NCBI RefSeq assembly: GCF_000149955.1
Contig: NC_030989.1
Coordinates: 3,412,604-3,476,603 of the forward strand
DNA length: 64,000 nucleotides
Direction of reading: 5' to 3'
From: Fusarium oxysporum f. sp. lycopersici 4287
Taxonomy: Eukaryota; Ascomycota; Sordariomycetes; Hypocreales; Nectriaceae
The notes beneath the pieces were generated by a model. It had not been told where the DNA came from and did not search any database. It worked only from the letters and a program-made list of their open reading frames with translations. Shown here piece after piece: positions 56,062 to 64,000 of this stretch. Both the position numbers and the translations under genes were made by a program. How positions within the stretch are numbered: the stretch's first letter is position 1; each line of letters opens with the position of its first letter.

Positions 56062-57581
56062 ATCTTTTCCCTTATCAGAGACGAACTCGTGGAAACTTGT
56101 TTGGTTTTGTTCCTATTTTTCCTGTCTTCGTGGTTTTTGATGCATGGAAGTGGCAAATTTTAATTAAACGTCGCCAAGCTGTTGAAAGGGGGCTTAGGGA
56201 GATTACGCGGGAAAAATGGGAAAGCTTGGACTTTTAGACGGGCGAGAAAAAAAAGTTAGTTAGCGAAAAAGAGAGAATGCGAATACTAATCCGAGATACT
56301 ACACTACGATCTTGTTGAGAAAATGGTTCACATGGTACCATTTTACACCGCTATCTCACGGGAGTCACACGATTCTCTTAGAGTTGTTGAGAGTCGGTAG
56401 TTGGAGATTATGTGATGCAGGAAAAGCATAAAACTATACTGTTTCCCCAAAAGTTTATCACTGTAGAGTGGACCGACTGTTTGGTGTTTTGAAGGGTTAT
56501 CGTGAAGCTCTTACGGTTTCACCACCGAATACCACCACGATCGGGTTCAATCGGCCCAAGGAGACGGCTTACAACGCACAAGCCGGCATGTCAAGGCCAT
56601 ATTGATTGACGCCACCTGAGAATCTGGGCCCTCTCGTCTCCTTCGGGTTAATTCATCCGTTGATTTAATCTATTCAGCGGGTTAACAGATCCATCTTCAT
56701 TCGTCTGGACTTGAGGGGACATCTTGGAAGCGACGTCAGGAGAAGGGCAGAAGCAACTCCATCGTCTCAGGATGACTGACCCAAAGCTTGGGCCTGCAAG
56801 GGTCTTGAGATGGGGACTTGCGGAAAAATAAACACCGCTGCCATGACCCCTGCGGCGCTAAAGCAGGAACAAAAGAACGCTTGTGTTTTTCCATCTTGTC
56901 TTCTGCCCCAGTTTCAGGTACAGCGGTTCTTCGGCCGAGATGGACTGCTCGCTTGCAAGACGGGCATGTCACTTCGCTTGGGACGGTGTTGGCAGTATTC
57001 AACTGAATGACCGTTTTGCCATTTCTTGGCAATAATCAATCTTACTTTGGCCATCTACAGACTATCGTGAAGATCCAGATGCTAGCCTCGACTATACCGT
57101 CGGTAAAATGCGACTCTAAACTTAAAATACTATGAACATCACTGTAATACTTGCATGATCTACTCATATCTTGATCAAGCATACCCATAAAACCACAGGG
57201 GCTGAAACCGCCTTGTCCAACACCATGCAACCCTTCACCACCCTCATCCCTGATGGCATATCGACCCGAGCATGACACCCCTGCATCAATCTATCCAAGG
57301 CGGGAAACTGATCCGTTTAGCCATGAGGCTCTTTACCCGCCAGCTCAGGTCTCCAAACACTGATATAAACCGCCCTCTTCCTCTCTCGAAAGTACTCTCT
57401 TCCTTCACTCAGGCTCATTCAGCAGTTCATTCCATTCACTTTTTGCTCCTTGCACATTCTTTCACGCTTCTTTGACAGAAGTCGTTTCATTCATTCATTC
57501 ACTTCCACCGCCAGTCGGATATCACCACTCTTTACAAACACCAACAACCACCTTTCTTACACAACCAACCTTTTTTTCAAG
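56062..57581. other. divergent promoter region
   Basis: 1.5 kb between the membrane-protein gene and the LPMO gene. From about 57360 it is C/T-rich with CATT repeats, likely the LPMO core promoter and long leader. No separate gene supported. Confidence 0.45.
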
Positions 57582-58670
57582 ATGCCTTCTTTCACCTCCA
57601 AGACTCTTCTCGCCGTCGTTGCCGGTGCCATGGGCGTTGCTGCCCACGGTCATGTTTCCTCTATCAACGTTGCTGGCACCGTCTACGACGGCTACGATGC
57701 TAGCTCTGCTCCCTACGACCAGACCCCAAAGACCCTCATCGCCTGGTCCACCACCGCTTCCGATAACGGTTTCGTCGCCCCTGATGCCTTCGGCACCGGC
57801 GACATCATCTGCCACCGCGATGCTAAGAATGCCAAGGGCCACGCCAAGGTCAAGGCCGGTGACCAGATCTACATCAAGTGGGACACCTGGCCCGAGAGCC
57901 ACAAGGGACCTGTCATTGACATGTTGGCCTCTTGCGGTTCTGCCGGCTGTGAGTCCGTCGACAAGGAGACCCTCAAGTTCTTCAAGATCGACGAGGCTGG
58001 TCTTGTCAAGTCTGGTAACCCCGGTACTTATGCCTCTGACGAGCTGATTGCCAACGACAACGGCTGGCTCATCGAGATTCCCGAGAACATCAAGCCCGGT
58101 TCTTACGTTCTCCGTCACGAGATCATTGCTCTCCACGCCGCTGGTCAGGAGAACGGTGCTCAGAACTACCCCCAGTGCTTCAACCTCGAGATCTCTGGTT
58201 CCGGCTCTGAGCTCCCTGAGGGTACCCTCGGAACTGAGCTGTACAAGTCTACCGAGAAGGGTATTGTCTTCGATCTCTACAACAGCCCTACCAGCTACCC
58301 CATCCCCGGCCCTGCTATGACTATCAAGGCCCCCAAGGTTACCCAGGGCAAGCTCGCTGAGAAGGCCAAGGGTACCCCCACCACTGGCTCTGGCTCCGGT
58401 TCCGACTCTGGTTCTGGCTCTGGCTCTGCCGCCCCTGAGACCCCCGCCCAGACTGAGGCTCCCGCGGCTGGTACCTCCGCTGCCGCTCCTGTTGCCACTT
58501 CCGCTGCCGCTGAGGAGCCCGCTGCCCCCGTCGAGACATCCCCTGCTGCTCAGGAGCCTGCCACTCCTGTCCAGACTGAGGCTCCTGCTGCTACCAAGCC
58601 CACCAAGACTGGCTGCAAGGCCAAGCGCGGCATGAAGGCCCGCCGTCACGCTCGTGACCTCATGAACTAA
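57582..58670 (+). CDS. AA9 lytic polysaccharide monooxygenase (GH61)
   Basis: A single exon of 362 residues. Signal peptide residues 1-21 end ...MGVAA, leaving His22 as the mature N-terminus (HGHVSSINVAG), the first arm of the copper histidine brace. The second histidine lies in RHEIIALHAAGQENGAQNYP, and the axial tyrosine/glutamine region is PQCFNLEI. Cysteine pairs and LxxxGxxxYDGYD loops fit AA9. Residues about 275-362 are a Gly-Ser then Ala-Pro-Glu-Thr-rich tail with no cellulose-binding CBM1, ending CKAKRGMKARRHARDLMN. The enzyme is secreted and oxidatively cuts cellulose or related glucans. The codon bias towards C-ending codons is strong, as in highly expressed genes, and leaves a long antisense frame. 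Confidence 0.93.
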   Translation: MPSFTSKTLLAVVAGAMGVAAHGHVSSINVAGTVYDGYDASSAPYDQTPKTLIAWSTTASDNGFVAPDAFGTGDIICHRDAKNAKGHAKVKAGDQIYIKWDTWPESHKGPVIDMLASCGSAGCESVDKETLKFFKIDEAGLVKSGNPGTYASDELIANDNGWLIEIPENIKPGSYVLRHEIIALHAAGQENGAQNYPQCFNLEISGSGSELPEGTLGTELYKSTEKGIVFDLYNSPTSYPIPGPAMTIKAPKVTQGKLAEKAKGTPTTGSGSGSDSGSGSGSAAPETPAQTEAPAAGTSAAAPVATSAAAEEPAAPVETSPAAQEPATPVQTEAPAATKPTKTGCKAKRGMKARRHARDLMN

Positions 58671-59330
58671 GCAGACCACTAAGCGTGGTTGTGTATGAAA
58701 GGCTTTTACAAGGACAAAAGCCTGTCTATCCTGAATGGGATGAATATTTGAGTATTCTGCTGTATATATGTGACCTCGAGTCCAAGATATAATTCAATTA
58801 CCTTGATTATTATTTATCTTACCCTGTCTGATACTCATGTGACATGCTTGAATGCTTCTCCGATCGGAACTCTAAATGCCTAGCTCTTATAATGCTGCAT
58901 ACTGTGAACCCATACAAGAAGATCCGTCTTCTCAACAGTCGCTTGGCTCTAGAGATGTTAGCGGTTATGTGAATGAAGAAAGCCACTGTCCACATAGATA
59001 TACCTCGCGTAGTGTCCCCAATACCGCTTAGCATATAAGAATGTAAGGGCGATGCTTGCCGAACCTTGTAGACATCCTCTCTGGGGCTGATAGCCTTCTC
59101 CAGACCCATAACTTAGCAACTGGTCATACAAAAGATTCTAGGAAAGTTAGAATTATGAGAGATTCCTACGCGTTCACAGTGTTTCATAGAAGCTCCTCTT
59201 CAAGAGTATTGACAAGACTGACGCCTGAACCAGATAGGTGTAACATAGGTCTCTATTGCTAGGACTAACTTGAAGTCATAATCATAAGCCTGATTTTAAC
59301 TATGTACAGAGAATATCAAGGTATCGCATC
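58671..59330. other. intergenic between convergent genes
   Basis: 3' regions of the LPMO and peptidase genes. Nothing else seen. Confidence 0.5.
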
Positions 59331-60944
59331 TTAAAGGTCATTCGCACGCTTCCCCTTCTCCTTCTCGTACTCCTCCAACCAAGCCTTGGTGAAATCAACA
59401 ATATCCTGCTGAGCTTTGGCAACTGCAGGAGGAGGGAGTCCGATCTCAGTGGCGTTAGGGTCCAGACCATTCTCATCCCAATGGTGAACACCGTACGGGA
59501 TAAGGATAAATGGTTCACTGGCCGTCGACTTCCTGGGAGCAAGACCAATCTTATGAGGTGTAGCGGCTCTCCAAGGATCGTATTCACCGTCGATGAAGGC
59601 CACGCGTGGGTAGCTAAAGTTCCAGCCACCGAGCTTGTTGATGGATTCGACGTCAGGTTCAGCTGTGATGTTGAATTCCTGGCGGCAGGGAATGGTGCTG
59701 AACTCGACGTCGACGAGGCGAGAGACCAGAGGGAGCTGGTTCTTAGGCACTCCAGAGCCAGTCTGCCAGTATCCCCATTGTGTGCATGTCTGATAGGTCC
59801 ACTGACGTCCACTGGATGCTGGGTTAAGACTAGTGCTGCTATACATCTCGCGAATAGAGTAGCATTCATTCACTGTCTGGCCTTGACAGCCTCCCTGTTT
59901 ATCAGACTCAACGTTTGACCTCATATAACCGATGTAGTTGAGGAAACGGTTTGTCAGATACTTGACGTCGTTCTTGTTTGCATGAGCTGAGAGCCACTTC
60001 TTGACATAAGGTGTGAGAGGCCTAGTGCTGGCGTAGAGAAGAGCATCGGAAGAAACACTGCCACAGTAGATCCCGAAATCAGGTGAGTCCTGTGCAGGGT
60101 CCCAGTTGTTGCCTTGCAGCCCTTGGATACCGCGGGAAATGGTGGATGCGAAGTCGTCGTCGCGTAGACCAAGGAGACCAAACGCAATCTTGAGCTGTTT
60201 CTTCTCCTCCTTGTCGCTGCCAGTGAGGATCTTGTCGACGACTTGAGTGAGCTTTTGTGTGACCTTGGCACAGTCGCCGGGTGCGAAAAGGCGTGCAGCC
60301 TCAAAGTACTCCCAGTAGTCGATGATAGCCTCGGTGACACCAGAAGAGGAGATGCCACCCCAAAAGACCTCAGGGTAAATCTTTCTGGCGAAAGCAGCAA
60401 AGGCACCAGCGTAGGATCCACCGTAGATGATGTAAGGCGTGTTGGAAGCGGTCAAATTGTGCTTCTCCAGACCCGGAAACTTGACATGCTCGGCAAAGTA
60501 AGCTGTATCAGCGAGAGCCTGCTCAGTGGACAAGAAACGCAGGTTCTTTGTCTTGAGATCCGGAACAGGAAAACTGGTGCCATAGTAACGATGCTCGAGA
60601 ATGACTCCAACACCACCAGTCGCATTGGCCAGCATCTTCAGGATACCATGTTCGAGGAATGGAATTCTGTCCTCGCCTGAAGTCTCACCAGAGGCGAGAA
60701 TAATGACCGGTCCGCCCTCGCGATAATGCTGCGCATCGAACCAATATCTCAAGGGAAACTTCTTATCCGAGTGAGGTTCATACTTGGTCTCATTGTGGAA
60801 ATGATCGACGGGAACCGAGATATTGTGAACTTTAATGGATCCAGAGTCTGAGGAGGCTCGAGCGGACAGAGCGGGGATGCTGTACGCGCTTCCTCTGGCG
60901 GTGAGCGCCAAGAGGGCAGCGGAAGCGCAGCCAGCAAACCACAT
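59331..60944 (-). CDS. serine peptidase family S28 (Pro-Xaa carboxypeptidase / dipeptidyl peptidase II-like)
   Basis: A single exon of 537 residues. Signal peptide MWFAGCASAALLALTARGSA precedes VPVDHFHNETKYEPHSDKKF, the S28 N-terminal signature. GPVIILASGETSGED and LEHRYYGTSFPVPDL follow. The nucleophile elbow is YGGSYAGAFAAF (Ser), the acid is FIDGEYDPWR (Asp) and the base is GVHHWDENG (His). A helical SKS-type insertion lies between. Many N-glycosylation sites are present. S28 enzymes cut after proline and are usually secreted or vacuolar, often active at acid pH. The frame is complete and uninterrupted. Confidence 0.93.
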   Translation of the reverse strand: MWFAGCASAALLALTARGSAYSIPALSARASSDSGSIKVHNISVPVDHFHNETKYEPHSDKKFPLRYWFDAQHYREGGPVIILASGETSGEDRIPFLEHGILKMLANATGGVGVILEHRYYGTSFPVPDLKTKNLRFLSTEQALADTAYFAEHVKFPGLEKHNLTASNTPYIIYGGSYAGAFAAFARKIYPEVFWGGISSSGVTEAIIDYWEYFEAARLFAPGDCAKVTQKLTQVVDKILTGSDKEEKKQLKIAFGLLGLRDDDFASTISRGIQGLQGNNWDPAQDSPDFGIYCGSVSSDALLYASTRPLTPYVKKWLSAHANKNDVKYLTNRFLNYIGYMRSNVESDKQGGCQGQTVNECYSIREMYSSTSLNPASSGRQWTYQTCTQWGYWQTGSGVPKNQLPLVSRLVDVEFSTIPCRQEFNITAEPDVESINKLGGWNFSYPRVAFIDGEYDPWRAATPHKIGLAPRKSTASEPFILIPYGVHHWDENGLDPNATEIGLPPPAVAKAQQDIVDFTKAWLEEYEKEKGKRANDL

Positions 60945-61742
60945 ATTTTCTGGTGATAGAAATATGTTGTTGTTTTGGTAAAGATATAAATCGCGGGGGG
61001 GCTTTAAGCTTCTCATATAGTTTTGCGATATGGCCAGCCACCTTCCTGTTTCAGATTAATAAGAGCATCATGGTCACACTGAAAAACATAAGTTCCGTTG
61101 CATTTGGAGCAAGGATCTCCATTTATATCCATAGCAAGGAACCTTTGTAGATTGATGAATCACGGCATTTTCGAGCCGATTGTCACTCTTACAGTACCTT
61201 ATCTGCTGTTGCCTGTTAATTGATACAGTAGCATAAACCCCCGCCTTGTCACTGTGGTGATGTGGATAAATCTCGCATGATTCACACAAAGTTTATCGGC
61301 ATCAACTGATAGATACACGCACGTTATATGAAGCCAACTGCCACTCAACCTAGTAACATATACACTAAATACTGTTACGATAGTCTATACTAGATGCATT
61401 AGAATGACACCAGACGATTGAGGCATTGCTCAGTGCTGGCAGCAGATGGTCAGGCTGTTGCGCCTATTCAGAGCTTATTGGCTCGCATGATGAAACCTTC
61501 TGAAATTTCATGTAACAGTTAAACGACGTCGCTCGATATATGTTTCGTTTTACATAAATAAGTAGTTGTGCGGAAAAGCAGAACAAAACTATCACAAACC
61601 CTTATAAGAATGATCCGCGTCGAACAGGTAACGCAGGCGAGCATACCAGACCTAGGCTGCTGTAGCGTACGTCTCCTCTTGGCAGACATCCGTGTTTAAA
61701 ATTAGAATTATTCGAGCTGTCAATGTTCAGGCTATGTCTTCT
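60945..61742. other. intergenic
   Basis: Promoter side of the S28 gene and 3' side of the NmrA-like gene. No gene seen. Confidence 0.45.
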
Positions 61743-62839
61743 TTACTTGGAACAGCCATACTTGTCACCCAGTTCACGGAAAACTTCCAACATCTCAACC
61801 TTTCCAGTCACGGTATTCTCATCAACCTCATACTCCTTGGCGATCAATCCACCCGGTAGTGACGATTCTATCATTTCCATAAAGTCTGGAATGCAATGCT
61901 CAGGAAGGATCTGTCTGAAGAAAGCCTTCAAATCCTCACCTTGCGCAAGTCCGAGCTCAACCTTGTTGTCAGTGGTTACCTCAAACATGTCTCTCAGATC
62001 GATTGAACTGTAGGCACGAGGACCAAAGATCTTGAGGACTTGCGGACCGGGACTTTCGAGCTTGCTGAGCAAGTTATTCGTACAGACTTCGCCAACGTCT
62101 CTGAGACTGACGATTNNNNNNNNNNNNNNNNNNNNNNNNNNNNNNNNNNNNNNNNNNNNNNNNNNNNNNNNNNNNNNNNNNNNNNNNNNNNNNNNNNNNN
62201 NNNNNNNNNNNNNNNNNNNNNNNNNNNNNNNNNNNNNNNNNNNNNNNNNNNNNNNNNNNNNNNNNNNNNNNNNNNNNNNNNNNNNNNNNNNNNNNNNNNN
62301 NNNNNNNNNNNNNNNNNNNNNNNNNNNNNNNNNNNNNNNNNNNNNNNNNNNNNNNNNNNNNNNNNNNNNNNNNNNNNNNNNNNNNNNNNNNNNNNNNNNN
62401 NNNNNNNNNNNNNNNNNNNNNNNNNNNNNNNNNNNNNNNNNNNNNNNNNNNNNNNNNNNNNNNNNNNNNNNNNNNNNNNNNNNNNNNNNNNNNNNNNNNN
62501 NNNNNNNNNNNNNNNNNNNNNNNNNNNNNNNNNNNNNNNNNNNNNNNNNNNNNNNNNNNNNNNNNNNNNNNNNNNNNNNNNNNNNNNNNNNNNNNNNNNN
62601 NNNNNNNNNNNNNNNNNNNNNNNNNNNNNNNAGAGTTGCTGAAATCGAGACCTTCCTCAGACGCAACATCGCCCTTGACTGCATTGAAGTTTGGGTGGCT
62701 GGTGTATTCATCTGGTGCCTTGGAAGTATCACGATAGATGCCACGGATAGTAGGATTGGCTGGAGAGGCTAAGAGTAAGCGGATGGCCCTCTTTTCCAAC
62801 TTTTGTTGAGGCAGGAAGAACAGTTATGTGAGTAGACAT
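61743..62839 (-). CDS. NmrA-like NAD(P)-binding protein interrupted by an assembly gap
   Basis: ATG at 62837-62839 opens MSTHITVLPASTKVGK. The continuation RAIRLLLASPANPTIRGIYR is one base out of frame because the T4 run at 62792-62795 has one base too many for a continuous protein. DTSKAPDEYTSHPNFNAVKG then runs into the gap (62116-62631). After the gap the frame reads IVSLRDVGEVCTNNLLSKLE, GPQVLKIFGPRAYSSIDL and ends KYGCSK. The pattern fits NmrA/HSCARG-like atypical short-chain dehydrogenases. The gap removes about the middle half. The frameshift next to the gap may be an error. Confidence 0.65.
62116..62631. other. assembly gap (516 N)
   Basis: A run of N inside the NmrA-like gene. The true size is unknown. 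At face value the gene would be somewhat longer than its family's usual 300 or so residues, so the gap may be overestimated or contain introns. Confidence 0.99.
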
Positions 62840-63446
62840 TTTGGAGGCTTGGTGGAGTGTTGAAGCTGGCTCCCATTCCCTACGGTTGTCGAGCTGACCC
62901 ACGTATATTTATATGTCTTGCAGCCCGTGTCAATACGGATACCAAGACATTAAAAGAAGAGAATGGCAAGACTTTTGCTAAATTTATGTATTCAGCTGAA
63001 TGCCGTGACACCTCAGGAGACTTGGCACTCTTTGGATTGGGCAGTGGCACTTATTGAGTACATCCGCTCCGCCAGTTTACGGAGGTCACAAGGAGGATGG
63101 CCACGTTGCCAATGTTTGCACAATATCGCTCTTCGTTCTTTCTGGAGAAGGACCTGGCATCCCGGATGTAACATATTCCTACCTGGGCTCTCACGCAGAG
63201 CTGACGAAGGCAACGTAACGGATATAATTGGCGAAAAATCGTGAGTGCAAAAATCGGTACATGCTAAAATCAGCCACCAGAATGTGAGGCTTGTTACCCC
63301 TCATCGACATGGCCATATCATCAAGATATGAAATATATTGTTTCATTTTCATTACAAGGGATACGAAACTCCCTCATATATGAGATCCATTATGCATTGC
63401 TCTCTCACCTAGCCAGCCACGAGTCCTTTCCCTCAGCTCCTGCAAC
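62840..63446. other. intergenic
   Basis: Spacer between the divergent NmrA-like gene and the STAND-type pseudogene. Nothing recognised. Confidence 0.45.
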
Positions 63447-63795
63447 ATGACCGCTGAAGTCGATGGCTTCGTCGCCGCAGCAGGCCAGTTCGTCGACGAG
63501 AGTATCAAGATCTACCAACTCTGCAAAAGGTTACAACAAATCTGACGATGCACCCGAGGAGCTGAAAGTATGGCATAGTGCAATCCTTAGCCTTCAACAT
63601 GTTATTGACGGGATTCATGGCACGCCTGTTCTGAGATCGAGAGTTTGAAATTTACTACATCGCAGTGCATACCTGTTAGCCACTCGCTTTTAGGAGGCCA
63701 TGTAGGGGGGAAAGAAGAAGATCCAAGAGGCGTTGACTTCCGCTGTCAGTGCTTTGCTATCAAAAAAAAAATTATTCAATAACGGAGGAAATTAG
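63447..63795 (+). pseudogene. pseudogene of a STAND-type N-terminal helical domain
   Basis: The frame opens MTAEVDGFVAAAGQFVDESI, KIYQLCKRLQQ, resembling the helical N-terminal domain of fungal STAND/NACHT proteins. After 63541 the match continues one frame over (SDDAPEELKVWHSAILSLQH). It then crosses TGA 63646-63648, TAG 63691-63693, TAG 63703-63705 and TAG 63793-63795 while staying coding-like (NLLHRSAYLLATRF, GGKKKIQEALTSAVSALLS). Every break is in one frame, so this is a decayed gene rather than misread introns. Two of the TAGs would become CAG by a single T-to-C change, as expected after repeat-induced point mutation. No NACHT domain follows before the next gene. Confidence 0.65.
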
Positions 63796-63872
63796 GCTAA
63801 GCTCGAGCTGAGTAGAGGCTTTCCAGAACGTGACAGGAGGTTGAGTGCCATGTATGCTCGCCACTTCTCGCC

Positions 63873-64000
63873 TTACTGAGCGGCCGACATCAACCTCTGA
63901 TAGATGGTTATAGCCTTGCCACTTAAAATTTCCCGACAATAGGCTTCCGGGGTTGTCACTTTCATGTCGGGAAAGAGTTCCGTCGCATCTACATATGTGG
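63873..64000 (-). CDS. C-terminal end of an unidentified gene, cut by the window edge
   Basis: On the minus strand the last 128 bases encode 41 residues to a TAA at 63873-63875: TYVDATELFPDMKVTTPEAY, then CREILSGKAITIYQRLMSAAQ. The composition is convincingly coding and the frame is open to the edge. The 'FPD-K-TT-E-Y--E-L' pattern is seen near the end of some NAD(P)-binding (NmrA-like) proteins, but 41 residues are too few to name it. Confidence 0.4.
   Translation of the reverse strand, partial: TYVDATELFPDMKVTTPEAYCREILSGKAITIYQRLMSAAQ

Noticed and set aside
57522..58679. 385-codon open frame antisense to the LPMO gene
   Set aside because: It mirrors the LPMO coding sequence. The strong C-ending codon bias removes stops from the opposite strand. 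It has no domain, and the sense gene is certain.
1..64000. CRISPR arrays, operons, bacterial ribosome binding sites, 5S rRNA
   Set aside because: The window is eukaryotic. I saw no regularly spaced repeats and no 5S rRNA-like sequence.

Overview
The window looks like the nuclear genome of a filamentous ascomycete, most likely a Sordariomycete close to Fusarium. The grounds are short GT-AG introns of about 40-85 nt with CTAAC-type branch points, genes on both strands without operons, and typical fungal families: an NACHT-type STAND receptor, an AA9 polysaccharide monooxygenase, GH43, a PIR cell-wall protein, an S28 peptidase and NmrA-like proteins. The genus is an inference; nothing in the window proves it. 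I spliced the genes by eye, so exon boundaries are proposals.

Layout. 0-13 kb: an AT-rich stretch with no convincing gene, an NmrA-like oxidoreductase, a nine-exon LaeA-like methyltransferase, an intracellular GH43 glycosidase, tRNA-Asp, a MetE-like methyltransferase, and a STAND-type protein with a decayed 3' end. 13-29 kb: a large PNP-NACHT receptor, an MFS transporter, a hydroxyisobutyrate-dehydrogenase-like enzyme, an intron-containing tRNA-Ala beside a membrane-protein relic, an alpha/beta hydrolase, a PIR-type GPI wall protein and an mARC-like MOSC protein. 28-38 kb is a sparse accessory region: an F-box protein, a frameshifted HNH-nuclease-like gene, a nucleoside deoxyribosyltransferase-like gene, and a tandem family of four small genes built on a GRTPLP...RPWL motif followed by one Myb/SANT-like domain. 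Two copies look intact, one has in-frame stops and one has lost the SANT exons.

38-46 kb is conserved core: an RGG protein, the U1 snRNP factor LUC7, GPI transamidase subunit GPI16, an IgE-binding-like secreted protein and a phytanoyl-CoA dioxygenase. 46-64 kb: glycosylasparaginase, a second NACHT protein with a frameshift, a D-2-hydroxyacid dehydrogenase, an ankyrin protein with an unusual amphipathic tail, a DUF2456-like membrane protein, an AA9 LPMO, an S28 peptidase, a second NmrA-like gene broken by a 516-nt assembly gap, a STAND N-terminal-domain pseudogene and a partial gene running off the right end.

How it fits together. There is no single pathway. Secreted or wall-acting genes (AA9, PIR, S28, glycosylasparaginase, IgE-binding-like) and housekeeping genes are interleaved with loci of the kind involved in fungal self/non-self recognition: two NACHT genes and two STAND-N-terminal loci. 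The most unusual content is the tandem small SANT family at 33.9-37.8 kb. Several genes carry single-base frameshifts, some in homopolymers and one beside the assembly gap, so real decay and sequencing error must be separated before calling all of them pseudogenes.
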